Shown one piece after another: positions 46,030 through 61,713 of a stretch of 64,000 nucleotides of DNA. The DNA lies in NCBI RefSeq assembly GCF_933775445.1, contig NC_065878.1:3308001-3372000 (forward strand), given 5' to 3'. The position numbers and the translations under genes were made by a program. The notes beneath the pieces were generated by a model. It was not told the origin of the DNA. It did not search any database and worked only from the letters and a program-made list of their open reading frames with translations. The DNA comes from Argentina anserina (Eukaryota > Streptophyta > Magnoliopsida > Rosales > Rosaceae). Numbering within the stretch: the first letter of the stretch is position 1; every line of letters starts with the position of its first letter.

Positions 46030-47390
46030 CCACCGACTTTCAGCAGAGAATGGTGTGTTTCTCGTTCTACTTATCTATGTGGATGACATATTGATCACTG
46101 GCTATAGTCCTTCTCATCTCTCAACTTATCTCAGATTTGAGCAAGTTTTCTCCATGAAAAACCTCGGCAAAATACATTACTTTCTTGGCATTTAAGCAAC
46201 ATCTGATGGTTCCTCCCTTTATCTCACACAAAAGAAGTACATTCTTGATCTTCTCACTCGAACCAAAATGCTCGATGCTAATCCCTGTGCCACTCCTTCA
46301 GCTAAAGGTCAGAAATTGAGTCTTCATTCTGGTGATAAGTTGACTGATCCCACAGATAATCGCAGTGTTGTTGGTGCACTTCAATATCCCACACTCACTA
46401 GACCAGATATTTCTTACTTGGTGAATTAAGTGTGTAAGTTCATGCATGCTCCTACAACTACAACTACGCATTGTAATGTGGAATCAGTATAAAACACGGG
46501 CCTCCAACGATTATTCAACAGACACCAGAAACAAAGAGCAAGAAACTCATTAAAACAAGGCAAATCCATGCCACAAATAAACTAATTATATTCATAAAAC
46601 ATAAGCTCCCTTACAACGATTACAATACATATATATAGGGTTTACAATAATTAGAGAATAAGTAGATCTAAGCTAAATGGAAAGCTATTATCCTAAATAA
46701 TTGTAGAATGATTCCCTAAAACTACCTTAACAATGAAATATCAAATATTATATATTTATAATTAAATAACATAAATTTTCCATATATGCTCATGCATCAC
46801 ATTGGATTACAGTCAAACGCATATTGCTTTATCTCAAATTCTCAGTTGATTATGGCTTAAAATATTAACCTGGTTCACTTTATATTAGTGCTTATTCTGA
46901 TGCGGACTATGATGGAGATATGGACAATCGTCAGTCCATTGGAGGTTATTTTGTTTACCCTGGTCCTAATCTTATTTCCTAGAGTTCTAAAACTCACATA
47001 ACTGTGTCGAGATAAAGTGTCGAGGCTGAATATCAACAGCTTGCTTTCACTGTAGTTGAACTTTCCTGGTTTCGTTCTATGTTTCGTGATCTTAGTATAT
47101 TTTTTTATTCGCCTACCATTTGGTGTGGCAACATGTCTTCTATTGACATTACTTCTAATCTGGTTTTTCATACTCGCACCAAGCATGTCGAAGTTGATTA
47201 TCATTATGTTTGAGAAAAGGTTGTTCGTAAAGAGTTGCGAGTTAAGTTTGTATCTATCATGGACCAAATTGCTGACATCTTCACTAAAGGATTGTCCTCC
47301 ACATGCTTCCATTTCCTTGTCAACAAGCTTTTTGTTCTTCCTCGCCCACTCAGCTTCATGTTCTTCCTCGCTCACTCAGCTTGCAGGTGG
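46030..47390 (+). pseudogene. Copia reverse transcriptase/RNase H relic
   Basis: From 46050: 'FLVLLIYVDDILITG', 'MKNLGKIHYFLGI' then a stop, 'TQKKYILDLLTRTKM', 'RSVVGALQYPTLTRPDISYLV'. After an insertion at about 46475-46795 the frame resumes with 'HWITVKRILLYLK' and then, from 46885, 'SDADYDGDMDNRQSIGGYFV', 'SVEAEYQQLAF' and 'TKHVEVDYHYV'. Stops and shifts show it is dead. No gag, integrase or 5' LTR is present; a probable 3' LTR follows. Confidence 0.8.
46475..46795. mobile_element. Roughly 320-bp insertion in the Copia relic
   Basis: Interrupts the RNase H-proximal frame between 'TTTTTHCNVE' and 'HWITVKRIL'. The sequence is AT-rich and non-coding, with 'atatatatagggtttacaat' in the middle. 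I could not assign a family or confirm ends. Confidence 0.4.
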
Positions 47391-48165
47391 AGTGATAAAC
47401 CGAGTGTAACTAACGATAAGGAAGCAGTAGAAGCCAGCGCCAACACTTCTCCTACAGTAAAACCTCGTTAAATTAATAACCTCGCTAATATAATATTTTT
47501 TATCAGTCTCGACTCGGGGCTAACGTGCTAATTTAATAATTCGTTAAATTTGTAAGATAATATAAATTTGAAAATTTATACAAACCCCATCAAATATATA
47601 AATTAATAATGACATAATTTATATAATAAATTTTACATTTATGAGGATTTTATTGAAGAATTTTGTTGATTTAATTATAATCAAATAAAATAATACAATA
47701 CATCAAACAACATAATATTTTGAACAACGGTATTATCCGCGATAAATCAAATAATGTGGTGCATGAATAAAGAAAAAAATTCTTCGAAAAAGTGAAAGAA
47801 AATATTTATTATACCTTGATAAATTAATAAGTTGTTAATTAATCGATAAATTTATAGATTATTAATTTATCGATATTAATATCTCGCTAAAATAATAAAT
47901 TTTGTTAGTCCCGCGCGTATTAATTTATAGAGGTTTTACTGTAGTTTAGATAGAAAAATCTAACGTGTATCTTATCTTTAACCATCTCTCCTTTTTTTTT
48001 AAAGGATGTAACCAACACTCCTTATCTCCTAGATCTTTGATTAGTTGTGTATCTGTTAGTCGATAGTTAGCTATTGTAACCCTAGCATATCGATTGTATA
48101 CCTCTAACTCATATAAATACAACACTGGTGAGGCTATGAATTCAAGCAATCACATTTAGTAAACT
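47391..48165 (+). repeat. Probable 3' LTR of the Copia relic, split by a MITE
   Basis: Begins after the end of the RNase H region around 'ggtggagtgataaaccg' and resumes at 47944 after the MITE. It ends near 'tcaagcaatcacatttag'. 'ctcatataaatacaac' (about 48108) is a plausible TATA region. No second LTR is in the window to fix the ends. Confidence 0.45.
47455..47941. mobile_element. Emigrant/pogo-like (Tc1/mariner) MITE
   Basis: 487 bp with perfect inverted ends CAGTAAAACCTC...GAGGTTTTACTG and TA duplications at 47453-47454 and 47942-47943. The terminal sequence matches what is known of the Arabidopsis Emigrant/Lemi1 family. The interior is AT-rich and non-coding. Confidence 0.88.
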
Positions 48166-49947
48166 GTATTTTATCAAGATGAAGATATACATATTGGCCT
48201 CCATAAAGGTGATGAAGAATCAAATGATTGGAGAACAAGTCGTTGCAACAGAGGGGAGTAAAGACACAATGATGATGTTTCCTAGTTGGACTAGGAAACC
48301 TTTACGGCATGATTTAATTACCATGGAGGTAGTTTATCAACTTGATTATTTAAGGGTAGATTAGTATATATTTGGAAGGTTTTTTTTCAAATATATTTTT
48401 TGTTAAAGGGTGATAGAAAGTGATATAGAAAAGGTGTGTTGTTAAATGGATGTATTCCATATTTATTTGGGATTTACCTTTTCTATTTAGAGATAATTTT
48501 AGAAGGTTGTTAAGAGAGATTATCTAGCCTTATCAAGAAGTTTAGGGTGAAGGGATTTCGGTGTATATATGTTCAGTTACATGACAGCATGAAGAGGTGG
48601 TGAATACATAGAGAAGAAATTCACGAAAAAGAAAAACTTAGTGCTAAGAGATATGAGTGACTTCATTGAAGATCTTTGTGTCATCGACAATTTGAGTGAA
48701 GTCGAACATCAAAGTGACTACAACGATCTAAGTGAGGTTGTATCACAACTTGATTGTGACTATCAAGTGAGAAGTATTTTACTTTTAAGAACTATATTAT
48801 CATAGATTAAGGTGTAATATTTGAAATATGAATTGTTCAATATAAAAGTGAAATTCTTCCAAATTTTCTTTATACTATTACTCGTTCTTGTTCTGTTTTG
48901 TATTTTCACAAGAGTTCAAGACTAGCTCTTTTAGCTTTACAAGGAGCAGCCCTGTACCCTGTGTTTGTCAGGAGGCCCAGATGAAAAATAAAAAAAATAT
49001 TATTAACTAATTAAATAAAATTCAAGACCCTCACATTCATGATACAATGTAATTTTGCATTTGCATACCAAATTTATTTTTGAAGAGTCAAATATCATAT
49101 TAGATTTACAAATATGGAATTTGTTTTTTTGAAGAGGGCCATTGCGGCTGTCCTAAGCACATACAAGGAGGGAACATAGAGCATAAACCCCAACTTACAA
49201 TAAATAATGTATCTTAACATGCACTAGTTAGCAAAGAGTGCATCATTGGTTTTGTTTTGACATAGTGGTGATACAACTAAAAGATTACTGTACTAATAGC
49301 GCATACAGTACTAAGGACAAGCATCATGACAAATAGTGCAACTTTCCAATCGTATTGCCGCACATAAACATATCCGGCAACCTTCTGTTTCATCCTGCCA
49401 CTAGACAGTTACCACCATTTGACAAAGTAAGAAACTCACAACCTACCTAAAGCAGACCAAGCACATAAGGTGCTGACACGGGAATGATACCAACCTCTTC
49501 TTATTAAAAGCAAAAAATAATTAAAATCTAGAACAATAAGATACCAGAAAATAAAAAACATAACTTCCCTAAATGAGCTAATTTCCTTAGCCTAGGCCGA
49601 GCCCAAAAGAAAGGCCCAAACCCAATCCTAGGGTGGAGGAGAACCATAGCCAACAAAGCAAACCTAGCCCAATTCCATCATGGTCAACGCCCATGAATCC
49701 TCAACCTTCCACCTTCGCCGAACTGCTGACACAACCTAGGAATCCCTGTCGCACCATGGAGAAACGCCTTCGTAGGTTGGATGCAAGCTAGGAGAGAGTT
49801 TTTAACGAGGACGTTATAATGAGGACTTTGAAATGAATTGTTGGATAAATATTTTAAAATTCAACCAATATTATCAAATTTTAATGTGTAAGTTATCAAT
49901 CCAACCGTATATTTAAAAGTGCTTACCACATATCCTCGTTAGAAGTA
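48166..49947. other. Intergenic DNA, no gene seen
   Basis: Only short, unsupported frames. About 49120-49830 has the look of a worn non-LTR retrotransposon on the minus strand ('gccattgcggctgtcctaag', 'aggcccaaacccaatcctag'), but no domain can be read. The rest is AT-rich. Confidence 0.4.
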
Positions 49948-50445
49948 AACTAAGTAACACGGACACTCGTGTCCGTATTGGACACGATTCGATACGTAGA
50001 CACGGCATATAGAAATCTTTTTGGACACGGACACGTGGTGGACACGTTAATTAAATATTATTTTTAATATATATATTTATTTAAAAATTATTTTATAAAT
50101 TTGAAAGTATTTAGAATTTTAAATGTATATATATGTCAAAGTGTGTATTAAAATGATGAAAACATAACTTGTTAGAATGGCTAAGGACTTGATAAGTACT
50201 TTGGATAACCAAGGTTTGAATCCCACCACAAACATTCTTATTTTTATCACGGGTTTCTCTCCTTATATATATATTAAAGTGTGCATAAATATAACAAAAA
50301 CTAAATCTGTTAGAATGGCTGAGGAGTTGTTGAGTGCATTGAATGTTCTCACCACAAGCACTTTCACTTTTATTATGAGTTGGTACGTGTCCGATTCGGA
50401 TACTCACGTGTCCGGTCCGTGTCTAAAATCAATTCACGTAATACG
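49948..50445. repeat. Dispersed repeat with GTGTCC-rich inverted ends
   Basis: Left end rich in 'ggacactcgtgtccg' and 'ggacacggacacgtgg', right end with 'acgtgtccgattcgg' and 'cacgtgtccggtccgtgtc', broadly in inverted orientation. The middle contains a repeated 'gttagaatggctaaggacttg/gttagaatggctgaggagttg' unit. Boundaries and family are uncertain. Confidence 0.45.
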
Positions 50446-50489
50446 GTGTCATGAGCACGTGTCAGTGCTACCTAGGAAGTAAAGCTTAG

Positions 50490-52002
50490 TGTCACGAGCT
50501 GCACAAATGGTTGTGCCATCGTGACACTTCTTAGGCGCTATGCCGAAGATAGGGTGTCGAGCGACAAGCATGCATGCTGTTTGCAGGGTGATTGGCTGTC
50601 TAGTGGCATGTCCAGGTGGCAGTTTCGTAATTAAGACAAACTTCTAGGTTCGAGGCACTTAGGCTCGGAATTTGGGAAAAGTCTGAACACGGAAAATGTC
50701 CGGGACGTCGAAAAGAGTTGAATACACTTGACGGCATGTTTTTATGAGCTTGTATGAATTAATTATGGAAGTTGCCCCTCCTCGGATATTTAATGTTTCC
50801 TCCTGCAAAGTCCAGTTTTCTCCAATATGCTCTATAAGGGGGGTACCTGGTGTCTGACTCTCCACCACCCTCGGTGCTGGCCTTATGGGGCACTAAGCGA
50901 GTCACTCCTGGGGGACCTTGGGGAACCTAGGAGCCGGGCGGATGTCACCAAAGAGTGGTGGCATGCGTTTCCATGAGTCAGGAAGTCTCATGGACAGTAT
51001 TGGCCGGTAGGCCGATATTGCGGGTCCATGCGGGTGGCGAGGTTCGTACGTGGGCGATCCTTATGCCATCGGCATGGGCGAACTTGTGGGATGAAGGAAG
51101 ATGTGTCGGAACCCCGTGGTGCGCAATGGCCATGGAGTAAAGCGACGTGGCATAGGTTAGGGGTTCGACCTTGCCCAAAAGAAAGAGTTGCCAGCAAGCA
51201 CGGAAGGGCGACACCGTGCTAGAAGGAAGGAAGCCTATAGTGGGCAGATGCGGGCAAGTGGCCTATGAAAGATATGCTGGCAAGACGGATACGATGTCGG
51301 AGGATATGTGGGAGGTGAGCCGTGGAGGCGAGCCTCGCCCAACAAAGTTAACACCCTGGAGGCCGAGTTGCCCATATGATTATCCCCATGGGTGAAGTGT
51401 GGACAAAGGATGCCTATATGCCGAGTGAGCACGATGATGGATGCTCAGGAGGCAAGTAACGTACGTAAGCTTCCAAGGGACGGTCAGATAAAAGGAAGTG
51501 ATGACCATCAATGTCCCGACCTACTGTCATGCCGCTTGCTACGAGGTGCAAGGTGCACGCTTGTTAGTAAGGGTTGGCATGGAAGCTTATCGGTTGGGCG
51601 AGTGTCATGGGAGCACCATGACACGAGGAAGCAATCGGTAAGGGGTTGACATTGAAGCCTATCGGTTGGGCGAGTGTTGTGGGAGTACCATGACACAAGG
51701 AAGCGATCGGTAAGCGGATGGCATGGAAGCCTATCGGTTGGGTGAGTGGCATGGGAGTACCATGACACGAGGAAGCGATCGATAAGTCACAAGTTGTGAG
51801 ACTCATGTGTGAGTGGCTTTCGTTGGTGGAACCTCACAAGCAAGGAATGTAAGAGAGAAAGATCGGAATGACACGGGAGGCGCACAAGTAAGAAAAGAAA
51901 GTTGGCATCAAGAATGGATGTTGAGTTAGGCTGGCCTTGGTTAAGAGTAACCTTGGCGCCGCACGGGTCATATTCCGCTGCGTAGTAAGTCGGCCCGTGA
52001 CA
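50490..52002 (+). repeat. 5' LTR of the LARD-like element
   Basis: 1513 bp. Contains three ~72-bp tandem units at 51572-51787, each with 'tatcggttggg' and 'accatgacac'. Open frames on both strands are not conserved genes; they recur in the other LTR only because the sequence is duplicated. Confidence 0.9.
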
Positions 52003-53861
52003 GTTGGTATCAGAGCCTGGATGGTCGATGCGTGGTGAATGACCTTCCAGGGTTGAACATTTACTTGATTGAAAGGGATACCAATTGGACAGCGACGAAG
52101 ATGGATGTGACTGGCTTGATTGTTGGGTGCGGTTGCATTGTCCATGCAAGCCTTTGAAGTTATGAAATGGCCGAGATCAGGACAAGAGTAGCCGAGAGCA
52201 GGCAAAGAGTGGCCGAGAGCAGGCCAAGAATCGAGTGGAGAAACGAGCAAGCTAGAACAAAGGAAGGAAAGGCAAGTGCCTTGTATGAATGTGTTGACAC
52301 TTGTGGGGGACTAGGTGAATTGTCCAAGGAAGAGTCAAAGGAGCATATCCATCAGACCTTCTCCTTGAGATCGTAAGCAGCCAAGAGTAGGCCCACTTCT
52401 CAAGGGGAGTCATGAGTTGTTACATCCTCGAGACTGTAAGCAGTTGAGAGTAGGCCCATTTCTCGCAGGATCCTTGAGATCGTAAGCCGCCAAGAGAGAG
52501 CGCATTTCCAAGGAAGCTTTTAGCAGCGCTCCTTCGATGGTCGAGTTCATGAAGCCAGAAAGTTAACACGAGTTGTCGGCGTTAAAGCCAAGAGAGGGCA
52601 AACAAGAGATTGTAGATGAGGGTTCTAGCAAGCTCCTATATGACCAAGTTGGGTCAATTGAGTGAGACAATAGGCCAAATGGGGCCAAGCAAGAAAGGAC
52701 TCGAGAGTATGAGTCAACAGATATCAAGAGGCCGCGATGGCCAAGTTTGAGAAAAGCGATGATGGCTAAGTTGAATTTAATAAAAGCGGGCAGTGCTGAT
52801 TGTCAAATTGAATGAGTGATGGATGAATGTCGCAATGGGTGACCTTACCTAGGTGTGCACTTGAGAAAACACACACTCAATGTCAGAGGGCGAGCGTTAT
52901 GTCTTATGGGGGACACGTCTTATGGGGGACGAGCTCGTGCAACGTCTTATGGGGGACGCACTTCTGCCTAAGTTGTGGGAGTATCAGGTGCTCATTTGAG
53001 AGTGAAGTCTGGGAAGACAAAGTTGATGGCACTATCCGTATCAAGCTTTAAGAGAGTGAAGCAAGAGGAAAATGGGGGAGAACCCCAAGCAAGAGGAAAA
53101 GTGGGGGAGAACCCCAAGTGCTACGAGAGGAGTAGCGAATTTGAAGCAAACCCTACCAGGCAAGAGGCCAAGAGGGTAGAGTGATGAAACATGGCAGACT
53201 AGCCAACATGAGGCAACTGTGAGAGTGCTGGGTCGTCATGCCACATAAGAGTTATGAGATAGTAGGAAGACTTCCAAGAGGGCAACTGTGAGCGTGCCGG
53301 ATGTCTTGCCTTGATGATGGTGGAATGTCCCAGGTGTGGACAAGTGAAGAGTGAAGCAAAGCCGGGGATGCTATGAAGAAAGCCGGCATAATCAGTGAGA
53401 ATGAGAAAGGCGGACGAGGGTGGATGATAAACTCTAGATGGCTTATGCAAAAGAGAAAATGTTGAAGGTTGTCTTTGGCCAAGTTCACAGATGGGCGCAA
53501 GTAGGCGGTGAAGACATTGTCATTTGCCAAGTTCACGAATGGATGCGAGAAGGTTGTGACCAAGGGGTGTCAGCTGCCAAGTTCATGAGTGGGCGCGAGA
53601 AGGTTGTGACAAGTCATGCTAGCCAAGTTCATAGGTGGGCGCGAGAAGGTCGTCACGATATGTGATTCCAAGGTTGGAAGGACAACAATAATTGAAAGAA
53701 GTATGATATTGAGCAAGCCTATAGAGCCAGTGAGAAGCAGACAAGAGTTGCACGTCAATGAAGAGCATTGACATTAAGTGGGGGAGGATGTCACGCGCTG
53801 CACTCAAGGTTAGTGCAAGCGTCTGTCAATGAAGGGCATTGACATTGTAAGTGGGGGAGGG
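52003..53861 (+). other. Non-coding interior of the LARD-like element
   Basis: Holds the primer-binding site, repeats of 'agatcgtaagc.gccaagag' (52360-52500), three 'cttatgggggac' copies (about 52900-52955), four ~50-bp units with 'gccaagttca...gggcgcgagaagg' (53470-53660), and a duplicated polypurine/LTR-start block (53754-53800, 53824-53870). No protein-coding domain. Confidence 0.75.
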
Positions 53862-55375
53862 TGTCACGAGCTGCACAAATGGTTGTGCCATCGTGACACT
53901 TCTTAGGCGCTATGCCGAAGATAGGGTGTCGAGCGACAAGCATGCATGCTGTTTGCAGGGTGATTGGCTGTCTAGTGGCATGTCCAGGTGGTAGTTTCGT
54001 AATTAAGACGAACTTCTAGGTTCGAGGCACTTAGGCTCGGAATTTTGGAAAAGTCTGAACACGGAAAATGTCCGGGACGTCGAAAAGAGTTGAATACACT
54101 TGACGGCATATTTTTATGAGCTTGTATGAATTAATTATGGAAGTTGCCCCTCCTCGGATATTTGATGTTTCCTCCTGCAAAGTCCAGTTTTCTCCAATAT
54201 GCTCTATAAGGGGGGTACCTGGTGTCTGACTCTCCACCACCCTCGGTGCCGGCCTTATGGGGCACTAAGCTTGTCACTCCTGGGGGACCTTGGGGAACCT
54301 AGGAGCCGGGCGGATGTCACCAAAGAGTGGTGGCATGCGTTTCCATGAGTCAGGAAGTCTCATGGACAGTATTGGCCGGTAGGCCGATATTGCGGGTCCA
54401 TGCGGGTGGCGAGGTTCGTACGTGGGCGATCCTTATGCCATCAGCATGGGCGAACTTGTGGGCTGAAGGAAGATGTGTCGGAACCCCGTGGTGCGCAATG
54501 ACCACGGAGTAAAGCGACGTGGGCATAGGTTAGGAGTTCGACCTTGCCCAAAAGAAAGAGTTGCCAGCAAGCACGGAAGGGCGACACCGTGCTAGAATGA
54601 AGGAAGCCTATAGTGGGCAGATGCGGGCAAGTGGCCTATGAAAGATATGCTGGCAAGACGGATACGATGTCGGAGGATATGTGGGAGGTGAGCCGTGGAG
54701 GCGAGCCTCGCCCAACAAAGTTAACACCTTGGGGGCCGAGTTGCCCATATGATTATCCCCATGGGTGAAGTGTGGACAAAAGATGCCTATATGCCGAGTG
54801 AGCACGATGATGGATGCTCAAGAGGCAAGTAACGTGCGTAAGCTTCCAAGGGACGGTCAGATAAAAGGAAGCGAGGACCATCAATGTCCCGACCTACTGT
54901 CATGCCGCTTGCTACGAGGTGCAAGGTGCACGCTTGTTAGTAAGGGTTGGCATGGAAGCTTATCGGTTGGGCGAGTGTCATGGGAGCACCATGACACGAG
55001 GAAGCAATCGGTAAGGGGTTGACATTGAAGCCTATCGGTTGGGCGAGTGTCGTGGGAGTACCATGACACAAGGAAGCGATCGGTAAGCGGATGACATGGA
55101 AGCCTATCGGTTGGGCGAGTGGCATGGGAGTACCATGACACGAGGAAGCGATCGATAAGTCACAAGTTGTGAGACTCATGTGTGAGTGGCTTTCGTTGGT
55201 GGAACCTCACAAGCAAGGAATGTAAGAAAGAAAGATCGGAATGACACGGGAGGCGCACAAGTAAGAAAAGAAAGTTGGCATCAAGAATGGATGTTGAGTT
55301 AGGCTGACATTGGTTAAGAGTAACCTTGGCGCCGCACGGGTCATATTCCGCTGCGTAGTAAGTCAGCCCATGACA
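53862..55375 (+). repeat. 3' LTR of the LARD-like element
   Basis: 1514-bp copy of 50490-52002, including the same three tandem units (from about 54944). It is followed by CTTAG, the second target duplication copy. Confidence 0.9.
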
Positions 55376-55474
55376 CTTAGCATACTGATAGATAGACAAC
55401 TTAGGCTCGGTATCGAAAAAGAAAACTGTTTACTGAAACATCCGAATCAAAACTTGAAAGTTGAGCCAGTCCCG

Positions 55475-58798
<3,324 letters not shown>

Positions 58799-59167
58799 TT
58801 GATGCCGCAAGCACCAGCATTCCGCAGCCCAAGTTCAGTAGGCTTTCCATCTCTTACGCCAGAGTGTTGAGTTCTGATTTCTGCTAGCAAAACAGCTTAG
58901 TGGAATGGTTGCTCTTTGAGGATTTAAGATTTTAATGTCGTGATGTATGATTGAGCAATCAAATGTTTTATCTCATCTCTATATACATCCTTCTCCGTTG
59001 TCTGTTTTTCTACTTTCTCGACTGTATTTCAAGTTATCATAGAACACACTTGAATGTCATCATGGAACGCCTGTATGCCATCTTCTTCCTACTGGACGCA
59101 CCTTGGCTGGCTAGTTGTCCATCAATTGCTGTTAGTGCTCTAATCGAAATCGAAATCAAAATCAAAA

Positions 59168-59467
59168 TCAAACAGTTTCTTCAGCGCCTAAACCTAGAAT
59201 ACCTTCACGGAAATCTAAAACAGACCCGACTGACTTGGGCATGTCCTCCATTTTTGCTTCAACTTGTTCTTCTTGTGAAACCTCTGCAGGGAATCGAATG
59301 ATTAGTGGTTGCTTCGGATGTGAATAATTGATTAGGGGAGGCGGTGACAGAGAAGAGGAACTTGTTGAGTTGTTGTAAGGGAGGGAGGAGATCTGAGACT
59401 CGGGTTCCGGTGGCGGAGGGAGAAGAGCCAGCTTGGCATCGGACTGAGACGGTGAAGAAGCGGCCAT
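59168..59467 (-). CDS. Hypothetical protein, 99 residues, Pro/Ser-rich start
   Basis: A minus-strand frame from ATG at 59465-59467 to TGA at 59168-59170, convergent with RPT3. The first half is Pro/Ser-rich (MAASSPSQSDAKLALLPPPP). The second half is more ordered ('LIIRFPAEVSQEEQVEAKME'), which looks like real coding sequence. I do not recognise the family. It could be a complete small protein or the first exon of a broken gene. Confidence 0.4.
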   Translation of the reverse strand: MAASSPSQSDAKLALLPPPPEPESQISSLPYNNSTSSSSLSPPPLINYSHPKQPLIIRFPAEVSQEEQVEAKMEDMPKSVGSVLDFREGILGLGAEETV

Positions 59468-59559
59468 CCTTCCCTCGTAGTGACGTGTTTGTTAGTAAGA
59501 GGGCCGGTAGTGGATTTTGTGAATGGAAAATAATGTGACGTCATTAACATGTGAATTTA

Positions 59560-61500
59560 AATCTTAGAGAAGTATAATTGTCATTCGGATTTTAGAGTTC
59601 AGCGATTACTTTGAGCGTACCATGACCATTATGCTAGAATTATCTTATGTTGTCGATGACTAGGAACTTCCGACATGGCCCGTTTTCATTTTACATTACG
59701 CTCATGTTCTTTTAAGATATTGGGTCGTAATAGAGCGCGTCACACTGTGCGTCACATTGTGTTAAATTGTTTTGGGCATCTAGCCAAGAAATTGACACTC
59801 ACTTGTTGAAAAAAGTTGGTTTAGTTTGAAAAATCTCATAGTGGAAAAGTGAAGAGTCATCATTGGATTATAAGCAATCATACCATACATACTAATGTCG
59901 ATGCCTTTTATGTAAAACATCATACTCAAACTCCACCAAGTGGCTAATGTGGGGTGAGTATTGACATTGTTGGTCTATATGTGTTGGATTGTAGGCCGCT
60001 TGCACACAACAATTCTATTAGAGCACAACTTGATCGAATTTGGTAGAGCTCACGTTTGGATTGGAGTCACAAGGTTTGGAATTGGGTTCTTGTGGTCGAG
60101 GTGGAGCCACTGATATTCGGATTGTGAGACAATTGGTGATAACTTAAATCACGCAAATGTGGAGATTGTTGGAAAATGTTGGCTTAGATTAGAGTTATTT
60201 AGAATCTCACATCGGAAAAGGAAAAAGATCTTGTTTCCTCTCTCAACCCTAGAGGCGGCATACTAGTTTGGTAGTGAGCGCTCGGTCCGACGGCACGCCT
60301 TTCCAGCGTCATTGTTGGACTGGCAACAATAGAACTCGTGTCTTGTGTGTGGTGGCCCTGGAGTTTGTTTTGCCGAGATTCAACATGTGTGGGGGCGGCT
60401 TCTGTCAATGCTGGGAGGGGGAGGGTTAGCTGGAGAAAGGCAAGGAGGGGCTATTCAGAGGCGGTCAGATCTGGAGGTGTCCTCTGGTTCCAGCGCAATC
60501 TCGAAGAGGATGCCAGTGGGTTTAGCGGCAGCCAGATCAGATTGGTGGAGTCTGATTTGTCGTGGGTTGCTTGATCTCGATCTGGGCTTTGTGATTATCT
60601 GAAGCAGGAGTAGTGAGAGTGACGATAAGGACATGGTCAGAATGATGGGATGGTGGATCATCGGTGAGATTGGTGGAGATATGGCGGTGAGATTGCGTCT
60701 TTCAGCGTTGGATGGCGTCGGGTGCTATGCTCCATGGTGCCTGGCCCGGGTCGTTTTCTTTGGGCCCCAGTTTTTTATTTTGTTGTTTTTGTTTATGCAT
60801 CGTCTATTTGCTTTATTTTAGTTTTAGTTTTCAATAATATCCTACTCTAAGTTAGCAGGTCGAGGTGAGGTTTAATTTGGTTTATGCACCTTGTGTGCCC
60901 AATCTAGCCTAGATGTCGGCGAGTTCCTGATATGGTCAAATGGTCGCAATCTCCTAGTGGCAGGATAAAACGCAGTGTCGATAGATGGTTGTCTTGTCGA
61001 CAACATATTGAGAGAGTGATCTTATTTGTTTCTAATGCTCTTTAGGTGTTTGGTTGGTTGTGCAAACACTATGAGGTTTAACTTTCCAATATGTCACTTT
61101 TGTAAAGCAAATAGTGTTGCTCAGATGTGAGGTTCAGCCCTTGCTAGTTAGTGCATGTTTGAATACATATGATTAGGGGAGGCTCCTGTTAGTCAGATTG
61201 TTCTCTCGTTACTGATTGTTTGGGATTTAGGCTTTATGTCTCTCCCTTTGTATTCACTCGTTTCATAAATGAAAGTTTTGTGACATCCACACCGGCCCTT
61301 ACCTCAAAATAAAGAAATAAAGAATGATATATATCACACATACACTAATGTCGAGTCCTTTTATATAAAACTCTATACCCAAACTTCACATGTAGTTAAT
61401 ATGGGGGTGAGTATCGGCCTTGTGCTGGTCACTGGGTCTGTGTGTGAGATTGTTGGCAGCATATAAGACGAAAATAATCCTAAAAATAGGGTTAAAATCG
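59560..61500. repeat. Intergenic repetitive region
   Basis: No supported gene. A related segment appears twice in direct orientation (about 59885-59970 and 61335-61420: 'actaatgtcga..ccttttat.taaaac', 'gtgagtat.g'). Together with 'aaaatctcatagtggaaaagtgaag' (59828) and 'aatctcacatcggaaaagg' (60201) this resembles a TRIM-type or similar non-coding retroelement. About 60250-61300 looks like a worn non-LTR element. Families are not confirmed. Confidence 0.35.
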
Positions 61501-61713
61501 ATAGAATTACAAACATGAGTTCTAAAGGGGAAATGGTTAAAGCGGCGGGGATTTGAAGATGAGGCAGACCTTTTTGAAGGCCGAGCCTGGCTGCTGCAAC
61601 ACTTGAGCGCGACCTTCCTCGCATGTCTGCCATTCCCTCACGTCTTACGAGCCTCATCAGCCCAGCCAACACAGCGATTTTGGGTTTGCTTCGATCTGGG
61701 TTATAAGAGAGCA

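Larger units (their letters stand above)
50490..55375 (+). mobile_element. Non-autonomous LTR retrotransposon with 1.5-kb LTRs (LARD-like)
   Basis: Direct repeats of 1513 and 1514 bp (50490-52002, 53862-55375) start TGTCACGAGCTGCAC and end ...TGACA. They are about 98 percent identical by eye. A perfect 5-bp duplication CTTAG flanks the element (50485-50489, 55376-55380). The initiator Met tRNA primer-binding site TGGTATCAGAGC is at 52005-52016 and a polypurine tract (aagtgggggaggg) precedes the right LTR. The 1859-bp interior has no gag or pol. The element ends 99 bases before the RPT3 start codon. Confidence 0.93.

Noticed and set aside
51572..51787. Regularly spaced repeats that might suggest a CRISPR-like array
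   Set aside because: The units are contiguous ~72-bp tandem copies without unique spacers, in a plant retrotransposon LTR.
50490..55375. Segmental duplication of a gene-containing block
   Set aside because: The direct repeats have LTR ends, a tRNA primer-binding site, a polypurine tract and a 5-bp target duplication, so an LTR retrotransposon explains them better.
50955..55399. Many 60-138-residue frames in and around the 1.5-kb repeats, some appearing twice
   Set aside because: They recur only because the two LTRs are copies of each other, exist on both strands and show no domain. The element is non-coding.
59885..61420. A complete TRIM element bounded by the two related segments
   Set aside because: The similarity is short, and LTR termini, primer site and target duplication could not be found, so only a repetitive region is reported.
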